DNA from: Urbifossiella limnaea
Lineage (GTDB): Bacteria; Planctomycetota; Planctomycetia; Gemmatales; Gemmataceae
NCBI RefSeq assembly: GCF_007747215.1
Contig: NZ_CP036273.1
Span: 6,370,322-6,434,321 of the forward strand
Direction of reading: 5' to 3'
DNA: 64,000 bases
A program made the translations under genes and the position numbers. The notes below the pieces were generated by a model. The model was given only the letters and a program-made list of their open reading frames with translations. It did no database searches and was not told where the DNA came from. This document shows positions 50,981 to 60,466 of the stretch, in pieces (position 1 is the first letter of the stretch; the number at the start of each line of letters is the position of its first letter).

Positions 50981-52276
50981 TCACCCCGCTGGGTACGGCA
51001 CGTCGTAGGTGCAGTCGGCGTCCGGGTCGCGGAGCGTCAGCGACGAGCCGTCGGGCCACGTCACCGTCACCCGCTCCACCGCCGCCCCCGCGGCGCGCCC
51101 GAAGTGGGCCACCGGCTCGTGCGCGCCGCCGTCGATCACTCGCAGCACGTCGCGGCCGCCCACCCGCGCCCGCACACTCGCCCCCCGCGCCGGCGCCCCG
51201 AACCGCGTCCGCGGCACCAGCCGCAGCCACCCGCCAGCCGGCCGCGCGCGGAACACGCCCACGCCCGCCGGCCCCGCCAGCAGCAGTTCCGGCACGCCGT
51301 CGCGGTTCACGTCCGCCACCACCGCCGTCGTCGCGTCGAAGTCGGCCGCGGCGCCGGCGTCGAGCTTCACCAGTGACAGCCCGCTGTCATCGGACACGAG
51401 GCGGAACAGCCGGTTCGACTCGCCGTCCTGGAGCGCGAACAGCTCCTCGAAGCCGTCGTTGTCCAGGTCGGCGACCACCACGCCGCGGCCGGCCGACGGC
51501 AGCGCGAACGCCGGGCTCGTGCGGTCGCGCCAGCGGCCGTCCGGCCCCGGCGCGGCCAGGCGGTGCGGGCCGTCCCAGTTCGCCCAGCACAGCCCCGCCG
51601 CGCCGCCCACGTCCACCGGCGCGCAGCCGCGGCCGTGCTCGGCGGCGTCGGCCAGGCCGTCGGCGGCGGCGTCGAACGTGCCGTCGCCGCGACCGCGGAA
51701 GAACAGGTTCGCCCCGCCCTCGGTCGTCACGAACACGTCGGCCGCGGGGCCGAGCAGCGGGCCGGCGACGACGCCGCGCGCGGCCACGACGTGCCCCAGG
51801 GCCAGCGGCCGGGCCAGGTCGGCGAGGCGGCCGTCGCGGCCGAGTTCGAGCAGCCGCAGCGGCCACCCGTCGGCACCGACCACGAAGCCGTACCGGCCGT
51901 CGCCGCGGCGGTCGAGCGCCGCCGCGACCCGGCCGGCGGGGCCGCGCACGGGGCGGTTCAAAGGGTCGGCGAGGAGGTCGTGCCAGCCGTCGGGGCGGAG
52001 CTTCAGCAGCGCGTCGGCGCGGCCGCCGGGGAGCGGCGCGTACAGTTCCTCGGCGCCGTCGCCGTCGAGGTCGCCGGCCGCGAGCGACCCCACGGCGCCG
52101 ACGAGCGGCCCGACGGGGGCCGCGGGGCGGAGGGCGGAGCCGGTCCAGCGGTAGGTTTGCAGCGGGCCGACAGGAGAAATGACGACCAGTTCGACCTGCC
52201 CGTCGCCGTCCACGTCGGCGACGGCGAGCCCGGCGGCGGGGCCGGGCGGGGCGAGGTCGAGGTGGGCCGCGAGCAT
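50981..52276 (-). CDS. FG-GAP/VCBS repeat protein with ASPIC/UnbV C-terminus
   Basis: 431 aa from the ATG at 52276; the frame runs to 52474 but those residues look non-coding. Multiple calcium-binding-type repeats are visible (VADVDGDGQVELVVI, AGDLDGDGAEELYAP, VADLDNDGFEELFAL, VADVNRDGVPELLLAG), building a beta-propeller. The C-terminus ends in an ASPIC/UnbV module (VTVTWPDGSSLTLRDPDADC). Usually extracellular, but no signal peptide is seen with this start, so the true start may be longer. Probably co-transcribed with the lipoprotein gene upstream, 5 nt away. Confidence 0.75.
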   Translation of the reverse strand: MLAAHLDLAPPGPAAGLAVADVDGDGQVELVVISPVGPLQTYRWTGSALRPAAPVGPLVGAVGSLAAGDLDGDGAEELYAPLPGGRADALLKLRPDGWHDLLADPLNRPVRGPAGRVAAALDRRGDGRYGFVVGADGWPLRLLELGRDGRLADLARPLALGHVVAARGVVAGPLLGPAADVFVTTEGGANLFFRGRGDGTFDAAADGLADAAEHGRGCAPVDVGGAAGLCWANWDGPHRLAAPGPDGRWRDRTSPAFALPSAGRGVVVADLDNDGFEELFALQDGESNRLFRLVSDDSGLSLVKLDAGAAADFDATTAVVADVNRDGVPELLLAGPAGVGVFRARPAGGWLRLVPRTRFGAPARGASVRARVGGRDVLRVIDGGAHEPVAHFGRAAGAAVERVTVTWPDGSSLTLRDPDADCTYDVPYPAG

Positions 52277-52281
52277 CGGGG

Positions 52282-52674
52282 CTACGGGCCGTTGCTGGTG
52301 TGCGTCGAGCGGGCCGCCACGATGTCGGACAGCTTCACCGTCGCCGACGACTGTCCCGACGGCCGGCGGTACGACACGAACGTGTAATCCGGGTCGGTGT
52401 CGCTCGGCAGCACGTGGGTGGAGCCGGCCTGCACCTCGGGCGTGATCGGGTTGTTCGACGAGCGGACCAGCCACCGGCTCGACGGCGGCAGCGAGTACAG
52501 CTTCAGTGTGCGGGTGTCGGGGTTGTAGTCAATCTTCTCGGCGACCGGCGGCGGCAGCTCGCGCATGGTGGGCCGGGCCGCGTCGTCCTCGGGCGGCGGG
52601 CCGCCGCAGCCGACCATCGCGACTGCGGCGAGCAAAAGAGGCGGGACCGAACGGGTCGTCCGTAACGCCGTCAT
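52282..52674 (-). CDS. Small lipoprotein upstream of the FG-GAP protein
   Basis: 130 aa. Signal peptide and lipobox (LLLAAVAMVGCGG, Cys about 23). The mature part contains DYNPDTRTLKLYSLPPSSRW and ends with a Ser/Thr-rich region. No family recognised. Very close spacing (5 nt) to the FG-GAP gene suggests a joint extracytoplasmic function, probably co-expressed. Confidence 0.6.
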   Translation of the reverse strand: MTALRTTRSVPPLLLAAVAMVGCGGPPPEDDAARPTMRELPPPVAEKIDYNPDTRTLKLYSLPPSSRWLVRSSNNPITPEVQAGSTHVLPSDTDPDYTFVSYRRPSGQSSATVKLSDIVAARSTHTSNGP

Positions 52675-52795
52675 GCCGGTCTCCTGGCCGGGGGTGGAGA
52701 GGGAGTGCGAGTCCCGGGGCGAGCGAACCCGGGGCTGACGTGCCTTGAGTTTAGCACCAACGGCCCCGCCGCGACACCCGAATTCCGCCGCCCCG

Positions 52796-55700
52796 TCACC
52801 GCGGCAGCGCCCGCAAGAGCGCCTCGTCGTCGCGCGGCAGACCCCACACGGTGACGGCGAACGCCAGCGGCCCGGCGTCGGCGGGCAGCCGCAGGATGGC
52901 GTTCCAGCCGCCGCCGGTGCGCGGCACCAGCCGCCACTCGGCCCCGGCGGGGGCGTCGGTGATTCCCAGCACCACGGCCCGGTCGCCGTCGGCGGGGAGC
53001 ACGAGCCGCGCGACGGCCGGCACCTTCACCTCCACGGCCTTCCAGTCCAGGCTCAGTGCCGCGCCGTCGGCGCCGATCGCCCGCGGCTCGCGGGTGGCGA
53101 CGCCGGCCAGGAACCACGGCTGATACCCGCCCGGCCGCTCGATCACGAAGCGCCGCTCCAGCCCGGCGCCGACGCCGCTCGTCCGCGGGACGGGCGTCTC
53201 GGCGACCTTCAGCTCGACGCCCTTCGGCCCCTCGGCGAGGGCGTAGCGGAACGTGGGCCGGCCGCCCTTGTCGAGCGAGAACCCCTCGTAGCGCACGGCG
53301 ACGGGGCCGTCGTAGATACGGGCGGGTTCGAGCGGGTACGGGGCGCCGAAGGCGGGGTGGTTGGCGCGGGCGGCGAAGTCGGGCGGCACGGCCGGGTTGG
53401 CGGTGAGGCCCCACGGGTGGCCGGGCGGGGCGAGCCAGAAGCGCGGCCCCAAGATCTTCGCCGGGTTGCCGCCGCGGTTGTTCCACACCGGCGAGGCGTC
53501 CAGGAAGTTGCCGGCCCAGGCGTACGCGAGCCGCGCCTGGTCGGCGCCGAACGCCACCGACACGCCGCCGGGGTAGCCGACGGTGATGCTTTTGGTGCCG
53601 GCGTCCGGCAGGAACGTGCGAACGATCTCGGGCCGGTCCTTCACGACGACGATGAGCCCCTTCGGCGGCTCCATGCCGTCCGGCAGCGGCAGCCCCTGCC
53701 CGAGCGACAGGTACGCCCAGACGGACTCGGCTTGCAGCTTCGCGTTGCCGCCGTGGACGGTGGCGAGGAGCGACTTCCCGTCCACGAACGCCTGCGGCAT
53801 CTTGGTGCCAGGGCTCATGCGGAGCGGCTGATGGAGCCAGCGCTCGTACCAGTCGAAGCGGACGCGCTGGTTGATGGTGGCCAGGTCGGGGCCGCGGGTG
53901 CCGGTGTTCGGGATGCCGGCGATGTCGTGGCACGAGATGCAGCCCATGCCGGCCTTGCCCACGATCGCCCGGCCGGCGGTGATTTTCTCGGCGCTCAGCG
54001 GCACGCTATCGACGGCGTCGGAGGGAACGGTCCCCTCGGTGAGCGCGAGCGTGTCGGGGAGCTTGCCGACGTTGGCGTCGCCGTACTGCGGCATCCGCAG
54101 CTGCATCCACGGCCGGACGCGCTGCCCCTGGAGCAGCACGCCGCGCAGCCACGACGTGCGGGCCTTGTGGCCGACTCCGGTGAGCACCGGCGGCCGCACG
54201 TCGTCGGCGTTCTCGGCCTTCTCCATCGAGCGGATGAGCTCGGAGAGTTCGACCGGGATGCCGCCCTCGCCGTCGCGGCTGTGGCAGTTGAGGCAGTTGA
54301 ACCGCCGCAGGCTGACGCGCGTGGCGTGGCTCGGGGCCGGCGACCCGGCGCCGACGAGGCCGTCCTTCACGAAGGCGCCGAGGTCGCGGGCCTCGGTCGG
54401 TTCGAGCTTGTAGACGGGGGTGCCGGGGGCGGCCGCGGTCGAGAGGCAGCCCTTGCCGAGCCCCGCGGCCTTCACCTTCTCCAGACTCGGGAACGCGGCC
54501 GCGGGCTCGACCACCTTCCCGCCGCTCTGCACGCTGTGGCAGTTGACGCACCCGCGGGTGACGATGACCTCCTTGCCGAGTTCGAGCCACTCGTCGTCGG
54601 TCTTCATCACCCCGGCCGGCGGCGCGGGCATTTCGGTAGTCACGGCGTCGTCCACGACGCGGCACAGGTAGCGGGCGATATTCTGGGCCTCCTCGCCGCT
54701 GAGGGCCATGTGCGGCATCCGGCCCGACGGGTTGACGGCGACCGGGTTCTGGAGGTAGGCGGCGAGCGTCTCGGGGGTGAACTTGCTGCCGAGCGCCCCG
54801 AGCGCGTACTTCCCCGACGGGCCGGTCGTGCCGAGGCCGTACACGTAGTCCGCGGGCTGCAGCGGCTCCTTCTCCTCCTCGTCGTTGCGGCCTTCCTTCT
54901 TCTGCAGCGCGGGCGGGTGGCAGGTGGCGCAGCCGGTGACGTGGAACAGGACGCGGCCCTTCTCCATGCTCGCCTTGTACCCCCCGTCGAGCGGGTTGGC
55001 CTTGGTCGGGGCGAGTGCCTTGCCGGACAGCGAGACGAGGTAGCGCAGCACCGCGTGCCGCTCGACGGCGCCTTCCGGCGTGTCGGGGAACATCTTGGGC
55101 ATGGCGGTGTTCGGCCGGTGCTTCGCGGGGTCGGCGAGCCAGCTGTCGAGCCAGCCGGCGTGGGCGCGCTTGCCGACGGCGGTCAGGTCCGGCGCCGCGC
55201 GGTCGGCGAGCCCCTTCGCCATCACGTCGCCCGCGGCCGGCTTGTGGCAGCGGACGCAGGCCAGCTCCTCGAAGCGGAAGCGGCCGTGTTCGAGCGCCAG
55301 GTCGGCGGCGAGCGCGGCGGGCCGGTCCTTCGGCAGGTGGCCGAGGAACTGGTGCGCCACCGGCTCGCGGACGAAGCCCGGGCCTTCCCAGAACAGGTCG
55401 AGTCGCGCGACCCCGGCCTGCGGGGCGACGAAGACGACGGAGATCGGCTGCACCCCGCCCGGCAGGTCGAGCGGCGCCCCGTCGACGGTCTTGGCGGCAC
55501 CGTCTTCGAACGCGGCGAACGCCATCTGTCCGCCGACGGTGACGGTCGCCTTGCCGCCGACGGTCGCCGAGAAGCTGTACTTCCCAGCACGCGTGACGTT
55601 GACGAAGCCGGTCCAGGTGACGGTATCCAGCCCCTTCTGCCGCGGGTGGACCGCCTCGCCAGCCGCGAGCGACACGGCCGGCGCCGGGTCGAGGCGGACC

Positions 55701-55825
55701 AGCTTCTTGTCGGCGGCGTCGGTGTAGGTGGCGACGAGGCCGGGCTTCAGCTCGGACGGCTCGACGGCGCGGGCGGCGGGGGCGAGGGCCAGCAGCGCGA
55801 CGGCAGCCAGGACGCGACGGGTCAT
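52796..55825 (-). CDS. PA14 domain plus pentahaem cytochrome c protein
   Basis: 1009 aa. Signal peptide (VLAAVALLALAPAARA). Residues about 20-150 form a PA14 carbohydrate-type domain (GLVATYTDAADKKLVRLDPA, WTGFVNVTRAGKYSFSATVG). Haem motifs CxxCH follow: CVRCH (about 190), CATCH, CVNCH, CLNCH and CISCH (about 630). A beta-rich C-terminal domain of about 300 residues ends the protein. Such large multihaem proteins with PA14 and planctomycete cytochrome domains occur in this phylum with unknown electron partners. It lies alone; the upstream gene is divergent. Confidence 0.8.
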   Translation of the reverse strand: MTRRVLAAVALLALAPAARAVEPSELKPGLVATYTDAADKKLVRLDPAPAVSLAAGEAVHPRQKGLDTVTWTGFVNVTRAGKYSFSATVGGKATVTVGGQMAFAAFEDGAAKTVDGAPLDLPGGVQPISVVFVAPQAGVARLDLFWEGPGFVREPVAHQFLGHLPKDRPAALAADLALEHGRFRFEELACVRCHKPAAGDVMAKGLADRAAPDLTAVGKRAHAGWLDSWLADPAKHRPNTAMPKMFPDTPEGAVERHAVLRYLVSLSGKALAPTKANPLDGGYKASMEKGRVLFHVTGCATCHPPALQKKEGRNDEEEKEPLQPADYVYGLGTTGPSGKYALGALGSKFTPETLAAYLQNPVAVNPSGRMPHMALSGEEAQNIARYLCRVVDDAVTTEMPAPPAGVMKTDDEWLELGKEVIVTRGCVNCHSVQSGGKVVEPAAAFPSLEKVKAAGLGKGCLSTAAAPGTPVYKLEPTEARDLGAFVKDGLVGAGSPAPSHATRVSLRRFNCLNCHSRDGEGGIPVELSELIRSMEKAENADDVRPPVLTGVGHKARTSWLRGVLLQGQRVRPWMQLRMPQYGDANVGKLPDTLALTEGTVPSDAVDSVPLSAEKITAGRAIVGKAGMGCISCHDIAGIPNTGTRGPDLATINQRVRFDWYERWLHQPLRMSPGTKMPQAFVDGKSLLATVHGGNAKLQAESVWAYLSLGQGLPLPDGMEPPKGLIVVVKDRPEIVRTFLPDAGTKSITVGYPGGVSVAFGADQARLAYAWAGNFLDASPVWNNRGGNPAKILGPRFWLAPPGHPWGLTANPAVPPDFAARANHPAFGAPYPLEPARIYDGPVAVRYEGFSLDKGGRPTFRYALAEGPKGVELKVAETPVPRTSGVGAGLERRFVIERPGGYQPWFLAGVATREPRAIGADGAALSLDWKAVEVKVPAVARLVLPADGDRAVVLGITDAPAGAEWRLVPRTGGGWNAILRLPADAGPLAFAVTVWGLPRDDEALLRALPR

Positions 55826-55971
55826 CGGGAAGCAGCCCGGGACGGGGGGCGGGGTGGGAGGAGTTGATTATCCTAACCCCGCCCGCCGCCGCAAGAGGCG
55901 CCGCCGGTTCGCCCTTGCTTCCGCCCGCGCGGCGTGGTCTGCTTTTCCTGCCCTCCCCGGAGCCTTCCCCC

Positions 55972-56916
55972 ATGCGATTCCTCCCCGCCGCCCTGCTCCT
56001 CACACTCCTGCCGACGCCGGCGTTCGCACAGCCGAAGGTCGATCCGTACGACCAGTCCGGCGTGCCGATCGAGGTCGAGCCGCCGGCCGACTTCAAGGGG
56101 AAGCGCGTCCTGCTCGTCGCCGGCCGCCCGAGCCACGGTCCCGGCGACCACGAGTTCTTCGCCGGCTGCGCCGTCCTGATGAACCTGCTCAAGCAGACCC
56201 CCGGCGTGTTCCCGATCCTGGCGAAGGACGGCTGGCCGAAGAACGAGAAGCTGCTGGACACGGCCGATTGCCTGGTCTTCTACATGGACGGCCGCGGCGG
56301 CCACCCGGTGGTTCAGGGGAACCACATGGACCTGATCCAGAAGCAGATCGACCGCGGCTGCGGGTGGGTGAACCTGCACTACGCGGTGGACTACCTGCCG
56401 CAGCACGGCAAGCGCGTGATCGGATGGATGGGCGGGTACTACGAGCCGGACTACTCGATCAACCCGCACTGGGACGCCGAGGTCCGCAGCCTGCCGACAC
56501 ACCCGATCACCCGCGGGGTTCGCCCGTTCACGCTCCGCGACGAGTGGTACTACGGGATGCGCTTCCCCGAGGACACGAAGGGGCTCACGCCGATCCTCCA
56601 AGCCGTGCCGCCGGACAACACGCGGAACACGGCGTACACGAAGGGCCGCAAGGGGCAGATCGAGACGATGGCGTGGGCCTACGACCGGGCCGACGGCGGC
56701 CGCGGGTTCGGCTTCACCGGCGGCCACTTCCACCGCAACTGGGCCGACGCCGACTTCCGCCGGCTGGTGGTGAACGCGGTGCTGTGGAGCGCGAAGGCGG
56801 ACGTGCCGGTCGGTGGCGCCCCGGTGGCGTTCGACGCGGCCGACCTGAACCGCAACCTGGACCGCAAGGGGAAGGGCGAGTTCCGCCCGATCCTGCCGCC
56901 GGCGCGGAAGGACTGA
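55972..56916 (+). CDS. ThuA-like exported protein
   Basis: 314 aa from the ATG at 55972, with signal peptide MRFLPAALLLTLLPTPAFAQ; the frame is open 100 nt earlier. The domain is the ThuA (trehalose utilisation) glutamine-amidotransferase-like fold: VLLVAGRPSHGPGDHEFFAG, then FYMDGRGGHPVV, NLHYAVDYLP and GFTGGHFHRNW. Planctomycetes carry many exported ThuA proteins, thought to act on sugars. A signal peptide places it outside the cytoplasm. The gene is followed by a hairpin terminator. Confidence 0.8.
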   Translation: MRFLPAALLLTLLPTPAFAQPKVDPYDQSGVPIEVEPPADFKGKRVLLVAGRPSHGPGDHEFFAGCAVLMNLLKQTPGVFPILAKDGWPKNEKLLDTADCLVFYMDGRGGHPVVQGNHMDLIQKQIDRGCGWVNLHYAVDYLPQHGKRVIGWMGGYYEPDYSINPHWDAEVRSLPTHPITRGVRPFTLRDEWYYGMRFPEDTKGLTPILQAVPPDNTRNTAYTKGRKGQIETMAWAYDRADGGRGFGFTGGHFHRNWADADFRRLVVNAVLWSAKADVPVGGAPVAFDAADLNRNLDRKGKGEFRPILPPARKD

Positions 56917-56923
56917 GCGCGTC

Positions 56924-56953
56924 GCGGGCGGCCCACCCACGCGGGCCGCCCGC
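56924..56953 (+). terminator. GC-rich hairpin after the ThuA gene
   Basis: GCGGGCGGCCC at 56924-56934 pairs with GGGCCGCCCGC at 56943-56953; 8-nt loop. Confidence 0.65.
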
Positions 56954-57007
56954 CATATACCAACCCCACCTCTCCCGCGTTCCCGACTCGCGCCCACGGA
57001 CCACCCG

Positions 57008-58348
57008 ATGCCCCCGCCCACCCCGCTCGCCTGGCGCGTCGCGCTCGGCGCCGGCGTCGCCGCCCTCGCCGCGGTCGCCTACACGTCGGCCGACGCCCTC
57101 CCGCCGCAGGCCCGGTCGGCGCTCGGCGTTGCCGCCTTCCTCGGGACGGTGTTCCTGCTGTCGGCCAACATCCGGGCGGTGAACCCGCGCGTCGTCCTCG
57201 CCGGGTTCGCCCTGCAACTCACCCTCGCCGCCCTCATCATCCACGCCGAGCCGGTCCGCGCCGCGTTCGACGGGGCCGGCCGGGTCGTCACCCTGTTCGT
57301 CGGGTTCAGCAAGGCCGGGGCCGGCCTGCTGTTCGGCCCGCTGGCCAGCGGCGAGGCGATGGGCAAGTCCTTCGGCCCGTCCGCCGGCGTGCCGTTCGCC
57401 ATCATCCTGACCACCACCGTCATCTTCGTGTCCACCGTGTTCACGGTGCTGTACCACCTGCGGGTGCTGCAACTGGTGGTGTGGGTGTTCGCCCGCCTGA
57501 TGGTGCTGGTGATGGGGCCGAAGGGCGTCAGCGGGGCCGAGAGCCTGTCGGCAGCAGCTAACGTGTTCATGGGGCAGACCGAGGCCCCGCTGATCGTCAA
57601 GCCGTACCTCGGGCGGATGACCAACTCGGAACTGCTGGCCATCATGATCGGCGGCATGGCCACGGTCGCCGGCGGGGTGATGGCGATCTACATCGAGATG
57701 GGCGCCGACGCCCGGGCCATCCTGGCGACGAGCGTGATGGCCGCCCCGTGCGGGCTGTACGTGGCGAAGATTCTCCTGCCGGAAACGGGCGAGCCCGTCA
57801 CCCGCGGCACGGTGCGGGTGGCCGACGAGAAGGCCCACGCCAACGTGATGGACGCGGCCACGGCCGGCGCGTCCGAGGGGATGAAGCTGGCGCTGAACAT
57901 CATCGCCATGATCATCGCGTTCCTGGCGGTGATCGCGGCGGTGAACTACGGGCTGAAGCAGATTCACCCGGCGTGGTCGCTGGAGGCGGCGTTCGCGCAG
58001 CTGTTCGCCCCGGTGGCGGCGCTGATGGGCGTGACCCCGGCCGACGTGCCGAAGGTGGCCGAGCTGCTCGGCGTGAAGCTGGTCGCCAACGAGTTCCTGG
58101 CGTTCGACCTGATGACCCGGAACTTCGGGGAGGGGTCGGCGAACCCGATGGACAAGCGGTCGTTCGTCCTGGCGACGTACGCGCTCACCGGGTTCGCCAA
58201 CATCGGCTCGATCGGCATTCAGCTCGGCGGGATCGGGGCGCTGGCCGAGGAGCGGCGCGGCGATCTGGCCCGCCTCGGACTGCGGGCGCTCGCCGGCGGG
58301 TTCCTGGCGACGCTCATCAACGCGTCCGTCGCCGGGCTGCTGATGTAG
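57008..58348 (+). CDS. CNT-family nucleoside transporter (NupC-like)
   Basis: 446 aa. About ten TM helices. Signature segments of the concentrative nucleoside transporters are present: AAANVFMGQTEAPLIVKPYL (about 180-199) and TGFANIGSIGIQLGGIGALA (about 396-415). It imports nucleosides with H+ or Na+. Cytoplasmic-membrane protein. The next rightward genes include a nucleoside hydrolase relative, which may use the imported substrates. Confidence 0.92.
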   Translation: MPPPTPLAWRVALGAGVAALAAVAYTSADALPPQARSALGVAAFLGTVFLLSANIRAVNPRVVLAGFALQLTLAALIIHAEPVRAAFDGAGRVVTLFVGFSKAGAGLLFGPLASGEAMGKSFGPSAGVPFAIILTTTVIFVSTVFTVLYHLRVLQLVVWVFARLMVLVMGPKGVSGAESLSAAANVFMGQTEAPLIVKPYLGRMTNSELLAIMIGGMATVAGGVMAIYIEMGADARAILATSVMAAPCGLYVAKILLPETGEPVTRGTVRVADEKAHANVMDAATAGASEGMKLALNIIAMIIAFLAVIAAVNYGLKQIHPAWSLEAAFAQLFAPVAALMGVTPADVPKVAELLGVKLVANEFLAFDLMTRNFGEGSANPMDKRSFVLATYALTGFANIGSIGIQLGGIGALAEERRGDLARLGLRALAGGFLATLINASVAGLLM

Positions 58349-58361
58349 CCGCCGGCGGCGG

Positions 58362-59282
58362 CTACGGGAGGCCGACCAGTTCGACCTCGAACACCAGGGT
58401 GCTGTTCGGCGGGATGCCGGGCTTGTTCTGCGACCCGTAGGCCAGATCCGGCGGGATGACCAGCTTCCGCACGCCGCCGACCTTCATTCCCGGGATGCCG
58501 CGCTGCCACCCGGCCACGACCTCGTTGAGGGAGAAGTCGATCGGGGCGCCGCGGGCCACGCTCGAGTCGAACACCTTGCCGCTGGTCAGCCAGCCGGTGT
58601 AGTGGGCGAGCACGGTGGCGCCCGGCCGGCACTCGGCGCCGCTGCCGACCTTCAGGTCGCGGACCTTCAGCCCGCCCCCAATGTCCTTCAGGGCGGTGTC
58701 CTCGGCCCCGGGGGCGGTGCCGTCCGACAGCTTTTCCGGACCCGCACGGCCGCCGCCGTCCTCGCCGCCCTTGCCGGCGTCGTCCGGCGGGGCGAACGCG
58801 AGCAGCTCGACCTCGAAGATCAGCACGGCATTCTTGGTCACCTTGCTCCCGGGCGGCGGGTTGGCGCCGTACGCCATCTCCGGGGCGATCACCAGCTTCC
58901 GGACGCCGCCCTTGCGCATCCCGGGGATCCCCTTCTGCCACCCGGCCACGACGCGGTTCAGGTCGAACTCGGCCGGCTTGCCGCGGTCCTTGCTGGAGTC
59001 GAACACGGTGCCGTCGACGAGCCAGCCGGTGTAGTGGGCCTTCACCTTCGCCCCGGGCGGGCACAGGTCGCCGGTGCCGGTCTTCAGATCCCGCACCTGC
59101 ACGCCGGTGGCGATTTCCTTGAGGTTCGGGTCCGGCGCGGTCACGTCGGAGCCGTCGGACATGGTCGTGCTGCTGCCGAACGCGACCACCCCGACGACGA
59201 CGGCCGCGACCAGCCCGACGCCGATGAGCGGCACGACGTAGGGCGGCCACGGCTTGCCGGGGGCGGGGGCGGGGGCGGACAT
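58362..59282 (-). CDS. Tandem FKBP-type peptidyl-prolyl isomerase
   Basis: 306 aa from the ATG at 59282; the frame extends left to 60404 but that is non-coding. N-terminal TM anchor (VVPLIGVGLVAAVVVGVVAF). Two FKBP domains, about 65-165 and 205-306: VKAHYTGWLVDGTVFDSS, GWQKGIPGMRKGGVRKLVI in the first; VLAHYTGWLTSGKVFDSS, GWQRGIPGMKVGGVRKLVI in the second. FKBPs isomerise prolyl bonds and help folding; with this anchor it acts outside the cytoplasm. The two domains are close paralogues, pointing to an internal duplication. Confidence 0.88.
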   Translation of the reverse strand: MSAPAPAPGKPWPPYVVPLIGVGLVAAVVVGVVAFGSSTTMSDGSDVTAPDPNLKEIATGVQVRDLKTGTGDLCPPGAKVKAHYTGWLVDGTVFDSSKDRGKPAEFDLNRVVAGWQKGIPGMRKGGVRKLVIAPEMAYGANPPPGSKVTKNAVLIFEVELLAFAPPDDAGKGGEDGGGRAGPEKLSDGTAPGAEDTALKDIGGGLKVRDLKVGSGAECRPGATVLAHYTGWLTSGKVFDSSVARGAPIDFSLNEVVAGWQRGIPGMKVGGVRKLVIPPDLAYGSQNKPGIPPNSTLVFEVELVGLP

Positions 59283-59396
59283 CGGCGGCTCTCCTTCGGC
59301 GGGTGCGGGGTGTTGTACGGAGGGGGTGCCGACGGGCGAGACGGTGCCGCCGCCGCCCCGGCGGGCTAAAGCAACAGCAGCCCCCGGAGCCCGCCC

Positions 59397-60422
59397 GTGG
59401 ACCTGCCGCCGCCGCCCTGGTTCGCCGAGCTGTTCCCGCAGCTGCTGGCCGGCCGCGCCCTCCCCGGCGGCCGCGTCACCGAGGCCGTCCGCGACCTCGT
59501 CGCCGGCCGCGTCGACGACGCCCGCGCCGCCGCCTTCCTGACGGCCCTGCGGATGAAGGGCGAGGCGGCTACCGAAATCGCGGCCGCGGCACTCGTTCTG
59601 CGGGAGCAGATGGTGCGGCTGGTGCCGGTCAGCGGCCACGTCCTCGACACCTGCGGCACCGGCGGCGACGACAGCGGCTCGTTCAACATCAGCACCGCGG
59701 CGGCGCTGGTGGCGTGTGCCGCGGGCGTGCCGGTGGTGAAGCACGGCAACCGCGCCGTGTCCAGCCGCTCCGGCAGCGCCGACGTTCTCCGCGAACTCGG
59801 CGTGCCGGTCGAGGCCGGGGCCGACTGGGCGCAGAAGTGCCTGGACCGCATCGGCTTCGCGTTCTGCTACGCCCCGCACTTCCACCGCGGCATGGCGCAC
59901 GTGTCGGCCCTGCGGCGGAAGCTCGGCGTGCGGACGCTGTTCAACCTGCTCGGCCCGCTCGCCAACCCGGCCGACGCCCCGTACCAGCTGCTCGGCGTCG
60001 GCAAGCCGGAGCTGCTTGACCCGCTCGCCGGCGCCATCGCCGAGCTCGGCACCCGGCAGGCCGTGCTGGTGTGCAGCCGCGACGGGCTGGACGAAGTCAG
60101 CCTCGCGGCGCCGACGATGGTGCGGGTGGTGCGCGGCAAGGAGTACGAGGCGCGCGAGTGGGAGCCGGCCGAGTTCGGCCTCGGCGCGGTGCCCTTGAGC
60201 GCGATCGTGGCCGACGGCCCGGCCGAGAGTGCGGCGGCGATTCGCCGGGTGCTCGCCGACGAGGACATTCCCGCGCGGCGGATCGTGCTGGCGAACGCGG
60301 CCGCGGCGCTGTGGGCGGCGGAGGCCGTGCCGACGCTCCGGGCCGGCGTCGAGAAGGCCGAGGCGGCGCTGGCCGCCGGCACCCCGCGGGCGCTGCTGGA
60401 GCAACTGACGCGGCCCAACTGA
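59397..60422 (+). CDS. trpD: Anthranilate phosphoribosyltransferase
   Basis: 341 aa, GTG start. Contains the PRPP and anthranilate site motifs DTCGTGGDDSGSFNIST (about 81-97) and HGNRAVSSRSGSADVL (about 117-132), then FNLLGPLANPA (about 182-192). It transfers phosphoribose to anthranilate in tryptophan synthesis. Length is usual. It stands without other trp genes in this window. It ends right before an imperfect copy of the REP palindrome at 60425-60438. Confidence 0.95.
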   Translation: MDLPPPPWFAELFPQLLAGRALPGGRVTEAVRDLVAGRVDDARAAAFLTALRMKGEAATEIAAAALVLREQMVRLVPVSGHVLDTCGTGGDDSGSFNISTAAALVACAAGVPVVKHGNRAVSSRSGSADVLRELGVPVEAGADWAQKCLDRIGFAFCYAPHFHRGMAHVSALRRKLGVRTLFNLLGPLANPADAPYQLLGVGKPELLDPLAGAIAELGTRQAVLVCSRDGLDEVSLAAPTMVRVVRGKEYEAREWEPAEFGLGAVPLSAIVADGPAESAAAIRRVLADEDIPARRIVLANAAAALWAAEAVPTLRAGVEKAEAALAAGTPRALLEQLTRPN

Positions 60423-60466
60423 CCCGCCGCTCGCGGCGGTGCGACCTCGCCCGGGAGGAGCCTCCT

